DNA from: Holacanthus passer
Lineage: Eukaryota; Chordata; Actinopteri; Pomacanthidae
Assembly (NCBI GenBank): GCA_025331565.1
Contig: JAFREQ010000067.1
Span: forward strand, 620,001-684,000
Length of the DNA stretch: 64,000 nucleotides
Direction of reading: 5' to 3'
This document shows, piece after piece, positions 10,215 through 20,013 of the stretch. Below the pieces are notes generated by a model. It searched no databases and was not told the origin of the DNA. It saw only the letters and a program-made list of their open reading frames with translations. How positions within the stretch are numbered: position 1 is the first letter of the stretch; each line of letters begins with the position of its first letter. The translations under genes and the position numbers were made by a program.

Positions 10215-13139
10215 TTAAGATAGCACAGCCTGGGACTTTTTGATGCCGACCAGGTTGTCTGCGCTGATAGACCTCCTCATAGCAGCTTTACTCAGGTCCT
10301 TGTACTTGTCCTCACACAGCCTGGAGATGGCCTAGAGACAAAATCAGAAGCACATAACGGTTATTACTGAAACAACAAAGCAAGGGAGAAAAACAAGCAG
10401 ACATTGACTGTACATGTCAGAAAACATCAACTCAGTGTAAAAACAATCTGAACATAGATACTCTCACCTACAATGCAAATGCAGCCTTGAACAAACTCAC
10501 CTCCAGTTTCTGGGCTCGCTTGTTGCTCAGCGGCTCCAGAGGGAAACTGAGGTTGTTGTCGTCAGCCAGCGAGCGCAGGTCAAAGTAGTACTTGGCGTAG
10601 ACGCTGGCAGGGACGTTGATGTTGAACTGGAGCAGCTCCAGGAAGTGACGCTCCATCTCATTCCTGCAGAATGGGGGAAAAGAATTTAGCATTTTTATGA
10701 AAAAACTGTCCAAGTTGCAACAGGTCACCCAGTTCATTTTTGTTCAATGAACTTTAATGGATGAATAGTAACACTCACATGTCCTCCACTGTGATATCTT
10801 TGAGGATCTGGCAGTAGTCAACGTTCCACACTGCCTGGTCATCCCAGACCTTGGAGGCCAGCAGGATGGCACCGAGAACAATTCGCTTCCAGTTACAAGG
10901 ACAGATGTCCATCTCAGCGTATGTCAGCAGCCTCTCCAGGTACACCTAACACACAGGCAGTAAACACACATAACAGTCAGACAGGTGAATATTTAGTGTA
11001 ATTATTAATCAGACTCTTGTAATGTAAATCTGGTAATCTTACCAGAGTGACGATGGCGCACTCAGCAGTGAGCTGCGCAGAGCTGAAGAGCGTTCGTATG
11101 AAGCGGTAGATGAGTTTGTGTTCTGGGTCGACCACAGAGTAATCATCTGGAACCTTTTCTCTCTGTTGGCAGAGGGTGGTCAGTCAGTCAGCACAGAGCA
11201 AACAGTAAATATCACTGCTTCATGTAATCAAGCACATACACTCACAGATAGAGGGTGCTTCTTCTCATCGAATATATCCAGTGAGCGGTTTGAATCTCTG
11301 CAGGAGCAGAACATTAACAATCCAGTGTTAAATGTGCATATGATGTGATTTTTGTCCCACTGTACAAAATGACCAGCACTTGTCTGTGGGGGTGTAATAG
11401 TGTGAAAGATCAACATTGGTGACTCAACCATTTTCTCTCTTCAGCCTGAACCTACATGGAATTTCTAGTCTATGATGAAAACCACAAGGAAGAAGTCTGA
11501 GCTAAACTACCACTGATTTACCACTTAAAGTTTCTACTGACTTTTCCCCACTGACTCTGTTTCCTAGCTAGCTGACATAATGACTGACTGACAACTGGTC
11601 ATCAATAAAAAGTTTCTATGATGCCAATAAAGGTTTGAAACTAGCTCACTAACTAACTGATGACTGACTGACTGACTACTGGCCAAAGAGCTGACGAAAG
11701 AACTAACTAATTTATGAACTGGTGGCCAAGAACAAAAAGATGTTATGGTATTAAAAGTTGACAGAAGGTTCATTCGTTCATTTGTGTAGTTCCTAACTAG
11801 CAAACTAACTAAGGGCCACCAAAAAAGTGTGTCTATCTATCTATTTATCTATCTGCCATCATCTATCTATCTGTCTATCGATCTACCTATCTATCTACTT
11901 ATCCGTCTATCTATCTATCTATCTATCTATCTAACTAACTACTGGCCACCATCAGTGGGCACAAGGAAAACAGTATTACAACATCAATAAAAGGCAAAAT
12001 CTATGAGAATACTTCAAACTTGTCCTACCTGTTCTTTATGTGATAGTATATGGCCAATGCGACGCTGGAACAGAGAGAAATTCACACAAACAGTGAATCG
12101 CTGGATGTGATCAAACAAAAGCTCCCTGCGTTGGCATTTGCATATCATGTCTTCCTGCGTCTGTAGTTTCACCAACTGATATGTAGATCATGCCGCTTGC
12201 AACTAGTCTTGAAGGACATCTTGATATTTTGTCTGCGGCTCGGAAAAATTGCGCTTTGGTTTGTTAATTTCGTAATTGAAACCACAGGTAGCTTCTTCGC
12301 TCGCGACATATTTTTGAGTACTGAAGGAGATACGCCTTAACTCTTTAGTTGTCACATGACCACTGCCTGCTAAAGGAAACCAACATGCTAAAATTCAAAA
12401 TGTAAAACTACTCCTGTGGAGATATTTAAAAGTCGGGACGTAAAGTCACGTACCATTTGATCGTGCTCTTGAGGTTGGGCTGGCTGACTGTGCTGTCATC
12501 GATGAATATTGTCGAACAGGAGCTGTACTTTTTCGTCAGGAGCCCTGGGGACATCTGCTGGAGAAGAGACACATGTTCACATGACTGGAGTGATACTAGT
12601 GAAAAATCACAAGCACAAATCCTCCCTTAAACACTTACATGATTCATGTAGTTGCTTTTCCTTTTCTCACGCACTGAAATGAGGAGAAATAAAGTCAGTG
12701 AGATTAGGAGAGTTCAAAAGATCAAATGCCGACATTGTTAAAGGAGAAATACCAACCGTCTGTCTGCGACTTGTTGAGGAAGAGGGTGCTGGCTCTGGGG
12801 TGGTCTGATGGGTTTGCCTCTTGGGCCAGTTCTGTAAGAAGCAAGTATAAAAGTGAAACAGGTCTACAAAGAATATGTTTATCACAAGAGGATGGTGCCA
12901 GTGCATGGTACCATTTCTAATAAAGGGTGAGACATGGAAAAGTGTGAACATTCAGGGTGTGAGGGTCCTCGTCACCCACCGTCTGGGAGCTCCCTGTCGC
13001 TGATGTGCTGCAGGTAGGTCCCTGTGTCCTCGCTCACGTCCTCGGTGGTGGTGATGGGACACTCCTCCAGCTCCACCTCTCTCCTGTGGATCTTGGGACT
13101 CTCTCCAGGAGAGATGCAGCAAGACACCGAACCTCCCAT
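10215..13139 (-). CDS. ccnyl1: Cyclin-Y-like protein 1, ten coding exons
   Basis: Coding exons in transcript order are 13139-12980, 12831-12757, 12673-12639, 12557-12454, 12064-12029, 11297-11246, 11162-11043, 10945-10779, 10663-10501 and 10331-10215. They sum to 1,029 nt (342 residues), every junction is GT-AG and in phase, and the ATG has a good context (CAACCATGG). The protein starts MGGSVSCC, keeping Gly2 for N-myristoylation and cysteines that may be acylated. It then carries LQHISDRE, SDHPRAST and the KKYSSCSTIFIDDSTVSQP block around residues 100-115, a 14-3-3 type phosphosite region. The cyclin fold covers about residues 165-285 (AECAIVTLVYLERLLTYAE, LLASKVWDDQAVWN, ERHFLELLQFNINVPASVYA). 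The end is RRSISADNLVG plus a short tail. Cyclin Y family proteins bind CDK14/CDK16 at the plasma membrane and promote LRP6 phosphorylation in Wnt signalling. MERHFLELLQFNINVPASVY and SLADDNN favour CCNYL1 over CCNY. It is head to head with mettl21a. Confidence 0.95.
11832..11935 (+). repeat. (TCTA)n microsatellite in ccnyl1 intron 6
   Basis: Imperfect TCTA tetranucleotides run for about 100 bp, with the purest part at 11,906-11,931. They are preceded by a degenerate field of CTAACTGACTGACTGAC-like units from about 11,640. The repeat lies in the 731-bp intron between coding exons 6 and 5 as numbered from the left-hand coordinates (11,298-12,028). Confidence 0.93.
12555..12560 (-). promoter_or_regulatory. 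NAGNAG tandem splice acceptor in ccnyl1
   Basis: On the minus strand the intron ends TTCTCCAGCAG before ATGTCCCC. Either AG can serve as the acceptor, giving a protein with or without one Gln before MSPG (342 or 341 residues). Both choices keep the frame. The intron is only 81 or 84 bp. Confidence 0.75.
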
Positions 13140-13864
13140 GGTTGACCTACAACAGCCCTGCTAGAGCCGGCACTGTTTCCCATACAAGTGAGGAGGAGTC
13201 GTCTGCTAATCTAACTGTGCCAAAGGGTGTGTGCAACTTAAAATTAACTTTAATCCAAATCTTTTAAGTGGCAGCTAATAAAATTTAAACAAAAGCAAAT
13301 CTGATTTTAGATCTGCCTGAGATTAGCACAGACATTTAAATCTTTAAAATGATCTAATTTAGTTTAATATATTGGGGACCAGCAGGAAGATAAACCTGGC
13401 TTCAGAATAAAATGGGATCTATATGATGCTAACTGCAGTATGTGCAGGTCATATTCAGGGCGTGTGCGCAGCATAGCACAGGCGCACTTTAAGGACAAAT
13501 ACATGCGTGGATTGAATACTTTTAGACGGTGAATAACTAATATCAAGTCATTTTAGGGAAGAGAAGCTAACAATACAAAGTCACAAGCTCCTCCGTCTCC
13601 CTCCATGGCTAGCCGGCTAATGCTAGCTTCCGCAGCTCAGTCCATTCCTCCAGCAGCAGCAGTGGATCAGTCCATCCTCACGGCTCTCTGTCACTGTTAA
13701 AGGCTTTTATAACACACTGAAGTAGAAGTTAGAGAGAGCTAAGGAAGCAGAGAGAAGCACAGGACTGGAGTTGTTAAGAGAGAAACAGTGTTAGCGTTCA
13801 TCTCGTCGCATTTGCGGGGCACGTCTTGATGTCAAATCAGCCGAAGCTGCTAAGTTCAGAGGTA

Positions 13865-13872
13865 ACTTCCGG
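13865..13872 (-). promoter_or_regulatory. ETS-like site, candidate core promoter of ccnyl1
   Basis: ACTTCCGG on the plus strand is CCGGAAGT on the ccnyl1 strand, a typical ETS/GABP core promoter element. It lies about 725 bp upstream of the ccnyl1 start codon in the most GC-rich part of the interval. The assignment as promoter is inferred from motif and position only. Confidence 0.35.
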
Positions 13873-14042
13873 CCCCTGCCTTTCAAATTAAAAGTGCGTA
13901 TTGTGAACTTCATTTAGTTAATTGTGTTACACAGAAGAATTTGTAATGGAATTTAGTCAAGTTAATACCTTATATATACATTAAATTAATAATTATTTGT
14001 ATTGTAATCATGAGCATTGGTCATTTAATGAATCTAACTCAA

Positions 14043-14220
14043 CAGTGATGGAATACAACGAAGTACATTTTCTCAAGTACTGAGTAAAAATTTAAGGTAT
14101 TTGTAATTAACTTGAGTCTATTCTTTTCATGGAATTTTAAATTTCTACTTCACCACGTTTCAGAGGTATATATTGTTTTTTTCCCTCATTACAATTATTT
14201 GACTTTAACATAATAATATA
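14043..14220 (+). repeat. Dispersed teleost repeat (CTCAAGTACTG type), copy 1
   Basis: The segment reads GAAGTACATTTTCTCAAGTA and continues through AACTTGAGTCTATTCTTTTC to CACGTTTCAGAGGTATATAT. This follows the order of a fish interspersed repeat I recognise (AAGTACATTTACTCAAGTAC ... TACTTGAGTATTTCCATTT ... CTACATTTCAGAGG). Related copies lie at 42.1 and 44.9 kb in this window. It is decayed and non-coding; the edges are approximate. Confidence 0.7.
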
Positions 14221-14610
14221 GTAATTTTTCTTTTAAAAAATCACTTAAAAATCAACAAATGCTATTCAAGCATAGTCATAACAATTCTAGGAGGATATAA
14301 CAGAATTGTGTGTTCTAAACTTATAATGTAAAGCTTTTGTAATGCACATATTTAAAAATTACAAATCTGTCTTCTCTCTGCATTTATTCGTTCATTTTTT
14401 TATACTTTAAGCTTTACACAGAGATAATTAAAAACTACCTAAGAGCTAATTCCTGTGTTTTTATATCGAGCGCAGCAGCATAGACAAACATAGACAATTG
14501 AATGAATTAAAAGAAACGGAGACTGAAGGAGACACTTATTTCCACTAGATGGCAGTAATGAATCAGTAGATCAGACAGGCGCCCTAAAAACACTCAAAGA
14601 AGAATCACAC

Positions 14611-14622
14611 TGCGCATGAGCA
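14611..14622 (+). promoter_or_regulatory. NRF1-like site, candidate core promoter of mettl21a
   Basis: TGCGCATGAGCA differs by one base from the palindromic NRF1 consensus TGCGCATGCGCA. It sits 68-79 bp upstream of the mettl21a ATG, a usual place for this factor in TATA-less housekeeping promoters. Inferred, not demonstrated. Confidence 0.45.
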
Positions 14623-14689
14623 GAGGCACCCTCGGTAGAATGTGACTACACAGTGTAGTTTCTGCTCATTTTCCACATGATTTTACAGC

Positions 14690-15534
14690 ATGGCTTTAGT
14701 TCCGTATGTAGAGAATTCACTACCGACACTTTCCAAACTCCACAATTCATCAGCTCAGTTCCGGTTCGCCGACCACGACCTCCGTCTTGCTCAGGACTGG
14801 AAGAAACTCGGGGTGGCAGCAGTTGTTTGGGATGCGGTCAGTGACAGTATCAACGTTTCTTTCCCATCATTCATTGCTGCTTATTTGGATTAAATGTTGC
14901 TTCTGTTTTGCAGGCAGTTGTCATGTGCATGTACCTGGAGCTGGGGAAGGTGGAGCTAAAGGGGAAGGGGGTCATTGAACTGGGAGCTGGCACTGGGCTG
15001 GTGGGCATTGTTGCAGCCTTACTGGGTGAGTCCAACATCACTGTCCAGAGACTCCTGAGTGAGAAAAGAAAGGTTGATGAAGTATTAAACATGCATATCA
15101 ATATAGGCCTTTCAAAATGTATCTTAATCTTTCTAGGTGCCAAAGTGACCATCACTGACAGAGAACCAGCCCTGGACTTCCTATCTGCCAACGTGAAGGC
15201 CAACCTGCCCCCAGACTCCCAGGGGTCAGTGGTTGTGTCTGAGCTGACCTGGGGTGAGGGCCTTGAGCGATACCCAGCCGGGGGATTTGATCTGGTGCTG
15301 GGGGCAGACATTGTTTACCTGGAGGACACCTTTGTGCCGCTGCTGCAGACTCTGGAGCACCTGTGCTCGGAGGCCACTGTGGTGCTGCTGGCCTGCAAGA
15401 TCCGCTACAAGAGAGATACAGACTTTCTGAGCATGTTGAAGCAGCGGTTCACAGTTGAAGAGGTCTATTATGACAAGCAAAGGGACATCCATGTGTATAA
15501 ATCTTGGAAACTGCCACCTACAAGGGATTTGTGA
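14690..15534 (+). CDS. mettl21a: Protein-lysine methyltransferase METTL21A, three exons
   Basis: Exons 14690-14836, 14914-15025 and 15137-15534 join in phase with GT-AG borders to 657 nt, 218 residues, the same length as the human protein as I recall it. The start MALVPY matches the family N terminus. The protein is a seven-beta-strand S-adenosylmethionine-dependent methyltransferase: motif I VIELGAGTGLVGIVAALLG at about residues 67-85, motif post-I VTITDRE soon after, LTWGE, and the DLVLGADIVYLEDTF segment with the family D-x-x-Y signature near residues 140-150. METTL21A trimethylates a lysine in HSPA (Hsp70) chaperones in the cytosol. The gene is divergent from ccnyl1 and convergent with creb1. 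Intron 1 is 77 bp; intron 2 is 111 bp, has no stop codon and is a multiple of three, so its retention would add 37 residues right after motif I. I see no damage. Confidence 0.96.
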
Positions 15535-15613
15535 CAACTGGGTGTCCAAAGTAGTCAGTTTTCTTTTTCATCTTTATAGCAACTCACTGTTGTTTTTTTA
15601 TATATAAGAATCA

Positions 15614-15619
15614 AATAAA
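15614..15619 (+). terminator. Poly(A) signal of mettl21a
   Basis: AATAAA lies 80 bases after the mettl21a stop codon, the right distance for a short 3' UTR. The opposing creb1 signal begins 34 bases further on. Confidence 0.75.
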
Positions 15620-15652
15620 AACATTTAAAAATGAAAGATTACCAGAAACACA

Positions 15653-15658
15653 TTTATT
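15653..15658 (-). terminator. Candidate poly(A) signal of creb1 (distal)
   Basis: TTTATT on the plus strand gives AATAAA on the creb1 strand, at the far end of about 1.9 kb of non-coding sequence after the creb1 stop. Human CREB1 has a long 3' UTR, so a long one here is plausible. An earlier ATTAAA variant near 16,480 is an alternative. Confidence 0.5.
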
Positions 15659-17584
15659 AACAGCTGCCAAAAATGTAATAGTTCAATAGCTCTAACATAA
15701 TACATTGTTTTATACAATGTTGGTGCTGACATTTAGAAATTGTGAATACAAAATTAATGAAAAGCAACATAAAAAAAGCATACTATGTCATGACAATACA
15801 TAATACCTAAAATAATACAATATGGCATTCCATTATCATGAAAATATCCATTTAGTTCACTGTGAAGTCATTGTCTTTTTGATTTGGTCGCACTTTACAG
15901 TGCTTTTGCAGGGTGTTTGACAGGTGCCATCGAGTTGTACTTGGTGAGATTTGAGGCTTCACACAGCTAAAGACATCTAATTAAATTTAACAAAGCAACT
16001 CATGGACACTTTGTAATTAATTACTTGTCAATTGTCTTACTTTCAAGGAAAGGTTTTTTTTTCCTGTTACTGTTGCTTGAGATTTTCTTGTTAAATCATG
16101 TGAAATGTGGTAGGATTGTATATGCAAGGAAAGTGCGCATGCCACTTTGTAATGCTGTAAACAGAATTTGGAGACAGCCTCTGCTGATGCCTTTAACAGC
16201 CAGGAACACCATACACACAAGCTGGTATCTTAGATTCTTATTACAAACGAATCTATCTCCAACTGCAGGAATTGTTTTTTCTCTTCAATTAAACAGAACA
16301 GATTCAAACTTTCCAAACAAAAAGGTTGGGATTATGTGTTCATAAAATGGAAAATACATCAACATAACAGGGAATCCATGGTTCCAGATATCAGCCATGT
16401 GTCTCCAAAATTTGTTTAGAAATATGCAGACAAGGTACTTCTTTCATTGCAAACTGAGTAAGGCTCATTATTTTTGTTTTTTAATCAAAAATAATCCAGG
16501 AACTAATAAAATGAATAAAAAACTGAATTGAAAACCCCATAATACAAAAATATGGGAGACAACTTTTTAAAATAGCACTTTTAGAGTAAACACTGTAATT
16601 TAACCATTTTTTGTTTTCATATACTGGTGCAAAAGCAGCAGCTCAGTTGTATTCTATTCTGTCTTTTGAACAATTTATCACTGCCACAGTCTGCTCCGTT
16701 TATATTTCTGGGGATTTTTGTTAAGACGGGTAGAAATCAAAAACAATGAGCCTCAGTAATATGACTGGGAACATGCATCAGTCCCAATAAACCGTTTAAG
16801 AGTTCCATAAACGTTCTTCACATGAGAGATTTGAACGACAGTCTCATGTTTTTATAAAGCTGCATTTAACATGAAACCATTTTACAACCCCAACATAATG
16901 GTTAGCTTTTTTGTTCATGTTGTATCAAGGCAGTAAATTAAAGTAAAAAAAAACAAAAAAAGTCAATGGCATTATGCAAGCAGATAATCCAATACATAGT
17001 TAACCAAAACATAGCTAAAAGATAAAATGTCCATGACACAGCCCATCTACGGTTCAAAGCATTAGTAAGTAACAGATGTTAATGCAAGAGCGCAGTTACA
17101 AATGTTGCACACAAAGGTAACCTCTCCAAACGATCCAAGTGTATCAGGGAGATTAAACTGTAAAAAGTTCCATCGTTCGTGGTGATGGTCAATGAGCAGA
17201 TCCCCGTTGCTGGTGATGTTGCCCAGTTCGTCCAGGCACCAGTGACTGGAATGCTTCCCGTTGGTGGCTTCAAAACAAGAACAGCCTCATTGTCTCTTCT
17301 AACACTTCACCACAAGGACCCTGTATAGTTGTCATCTCCTCCACACCCTTTCATGGGAAACTGATGGGAACAGAAGTACGATTTCAAATCGCTGAAATGG
17401 GAGGTGGTGTGTTTTTTCTATTCCTGGTGAGTCACTTTACAGATTTTTCAGCAGTCTTTTTAAGAAGAAAGCAAAAGAGTAGAAAAGGGGGAGTGGCATC
17501 CAGATGCATGGCTCTGTGCTGAGTCTCTGTACATGGGGACAGACGGACACCTGTCGAGCCCCTGGCAGGCGTTTGGTGATGTTT
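15659..17584 (-). other. Probable creb1 3' untranslated region
   Basis: No coding sequence is seen on either strand. The block runs from the creb1 stop codon to the candidate distal poly(A) signal. It is AT-rich with several T-rich and ATTTA-like stretches and looks unique, as expected for a long regulatory 3' UTR. A slightly GC-richer part lies next to the stop codon at 17,080-17,580. Confidence 0.5.
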
Positions 17585-20006
17585 CTACTCGGATTTGTGG
17601 CAGTACAAGTCTTTGAGGGCTTTGAGTTCCTCAATGAGGGTTTTGTTCTGGTTCTCCAGCACGGCCACACGGTTCTCCAGACACTTGACGTACTCCTTCT
17701 TCTTCCTGCGACACTCACGGGCTGCCTCCCTGTGTGACATAAACATAATGTGTGAGTGTCATTTCTCGATGTCAACCTTAGTCGTATGAAAGATGAGCAG
17801 CTGAATGAACTGAGCTGATGAACAGCTTCAAATACAAATGTACACACCATTAACGAACCTCACAATAAGCATACCTGTTTTTCATAAGTCGAACCTCCCT
17901 TTTACGTGTGACTTCCTCAGTGCCTCCTCCTGTGCCTAGTGCAGGTGAAGTCGCCATGACCACCCCAGGAGTGATGGCGCTGGTGGGGGCTGTGCGGATC
18001 TGATAGGCCTGGACATCACCAGAGGCAGCTGACAGACAAAGACAAGCATACAGTGACTTTTTCATTAAGAGATACAAAAATTCAAACAAATGCAAATATA
18101 CCAGTTAGAACAGGAAAATATCTGTCAAACAGTATTTCCAAACTCATTCATCCACTTGTGCATGCTTCAGCAAAACATGTTGATTTACATCCCCACCTTG
18201 TACAACCACTTGGTTGCTGGGCACGAGGATCTGCTGCCCGTCGCTGGTCTGGGCGTACTGCAGGATCGTTGCACCAGGCTGGGCTGCAGCAGCGTTGGCC
18301 ATGGTCAGTGTCTGCAGGCCCTGCACTCCATCTGTGCCGTTATTGGCAAGCTGGATGGCCCCACCCTGGGTGATGGCAACTGCAGAGGAAAATGACATGT
18401 CGTCATGTGTTAGAACTTCAGTGATGATCTCCAAATCCAGTGCATCAGACATCTATCTTATATTATCTATTGAATACAGCTGAAATACCACTAACTGCAG
18501 CAACTACTTTTTTATTTGTTATACTGTCTTCATGTAATGAATCCCTCTGTGCAGTATACAGCAGTGTCTCTGTACATCAGACAACTTGGGCTTTAATGGG
18601 CATGAATGTGTCCAAGACAAACTCTGCTTCATAACAAAATGCAAACAATGACAAGCAGAATTGACTTCAATGCCACTGTTACCAGATAAGAATCATTCCT
18701 TGGTGTAATATAAGCCAATTAAATTATTATATTGGCTCAGTATTATACAACATCTGATTATCAAGACTTTGCTTTTAACTGCCTCTAAATTCAATTGGCC
18801 TGAGCACAGACATGTTATATAGTGCAAAAGGTCTAGACAGCAGGAAATCCTACATGTTGCAACCACATGTAGCTTCCTGTATCACAGTATCCAAAACAAC
18901 TTACTGTACTGGCCACTGCTGGTCTGATAGATGGGAGTGGGCATGGTGACCGTGGTGATGGCAGGGGCTGAGTCATCCTCCGACTTCTCTTCCTCAATTC
19001 GAGGCACTGCTGGAACATCTGACGATAAGTCATTCAAAATCTTCCTGTAGAGGGGAATAACCAGAAACATCTTCAGTAAACTTTAAAAACAATCTGTCAC
19101 AATAATAAAAAAGCTCCAAAATTATTTAATCTCTCCCACACACTGAAGCACACACTTCCTTGGAAGCAGTTGCAAGTTAAGCTTTTTGCTCTAAACTAAC
19201 AATAGTTGGGAAAAAAAGAGCATCAGTCATTGCCTTGCAAACTCAGACATGAGATGCTGATAAAAGATGCAGAGTTCTACATCTTTGAGCACACAAGTAA
19301 TAAATCTAGAAAACTCATTAATACATTTGTGATAAGATGGCACACAGACCTATAAGAAGGTCGTCTGGACAGGATCTCTCTCCTCTTCTGAGAGTCTGTC
19401 ACACTGTCTACGGACTCTTGTGAGTCCTCGCTCTCAGCAACAGTCGAAATCTGCAAGAAAAATCAGAACACTTTCACTTCAAAAGCCAACTCAACAAAGA
19501 AAAAAAAGACATCTGAACATCATTTTCAAAGATTTGTTTCTTCTTTTACTGTTTAAATTCTAAATTAAACATAAAAACTTTAAGTGGTTATTATGTGCTG
19601 TCATAAAACAACTACAGAAATGCAAAAGTTCCTCCCCTCCCACCTGAACAGTCTGGACTTGTGGGGACTGGATGACAGAGGGCTGGGCAGCTTGGATCAC
19701 CCCGTGCACTTGGACTGTCTGACCGTTGGGTAACTGCACGAGGGTGACTGTGGGACTACTCGATGACACCTGGGCTGCTGCTATGGATGCCTGCAACCCA
19801 TCATCACACACTGTTTGTATGCAAGCTCATGGCCTGTTCTCAGCAGTAACAATTCCTCTTCTGTCCAGAAAGTAATTATGCAACTTGACATGTAAATTGA
19901 AAGTGATGACAAGGTTTACCTGGGCCAGGGTCATCTGCTGGGCCTCAGACTCCGAGACAGCTGTTTCACCACTTTGCTGTGTGTCTGCACCAGCCTCCAT
20001 GGTCAT
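17585..20006 (-). CDS. creb1: Cyclic AMP-responsive element-binding protein 1, seven coding exons
   Basis: Coding exons in transcript order: 20006-19920, 19790-19644, 19450-19350, 19044-18905, 18379-18197, 18028-17875, 17729-17585. The sum is 957 nt, 318 residues, all junctions GT-AG and in phase. The start MTMEAGADTQQSG matches the vertebrate CREB1 N terminus. A Gln-rich Q1 domain follows (TVTLVQLPNGQTVQVHGVIQ). The kinase-inducible domain holds ILSRRPSYR, with Ser110 equivalent to human Ser133 (PKA site) and Ser106 to Ser129. The Q2 region is ITQGGAIQLANNGTDGVQGL through QQILVPSNQVVVQ. The bZIP spans about 262-318: KREVRLMKNREAARECRRKK, then a leucine zipper ending LKDLYCHKSE. The protein binds TGACGTCA elements and recruits CBP/p300 when phosphorylated. 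The 14-residue alpha exon known from the mammalian 341-residue isoform is not found in the 193-bp intron where it would lie. Convergent with mettl21a. Confidence 0.97.
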
Positions 20007-20013
20007 TTAAAAT

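Larger units (their letters stand above)
13140..14610. other. Divergent promoter interval ccnyl1/mettl21a
   Basis: About 1.5 kb separates the two start codons. The left part (13,140 to about 13,870) should contain ccnyl1 5' UTR and promoter. It includes a run of GGCTAGCCGGCTAATGCTAG at 13,606-13,625 and an ETS-type ACTTCCGG at 13,865-13,872. The middle (about 13,900-14,580) is AT-rich and holds a decayed dispersed repeat. There is no classical CpG island. No additional gene is visible. Confidence 0.6.

Noticed and set aside
11832..11935. TCTA array considered as a CRISPR-like or satellite array
   Set aside because: Unit of four bases without spacers; an ordinary microsatellite.
18144..18452. 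102-codon frame on the minus strand with MSDALDLEIITEV before AITQGG
   Set aside because: The first part is intron read-through; the real exon starts at the acceptor after 18,379.
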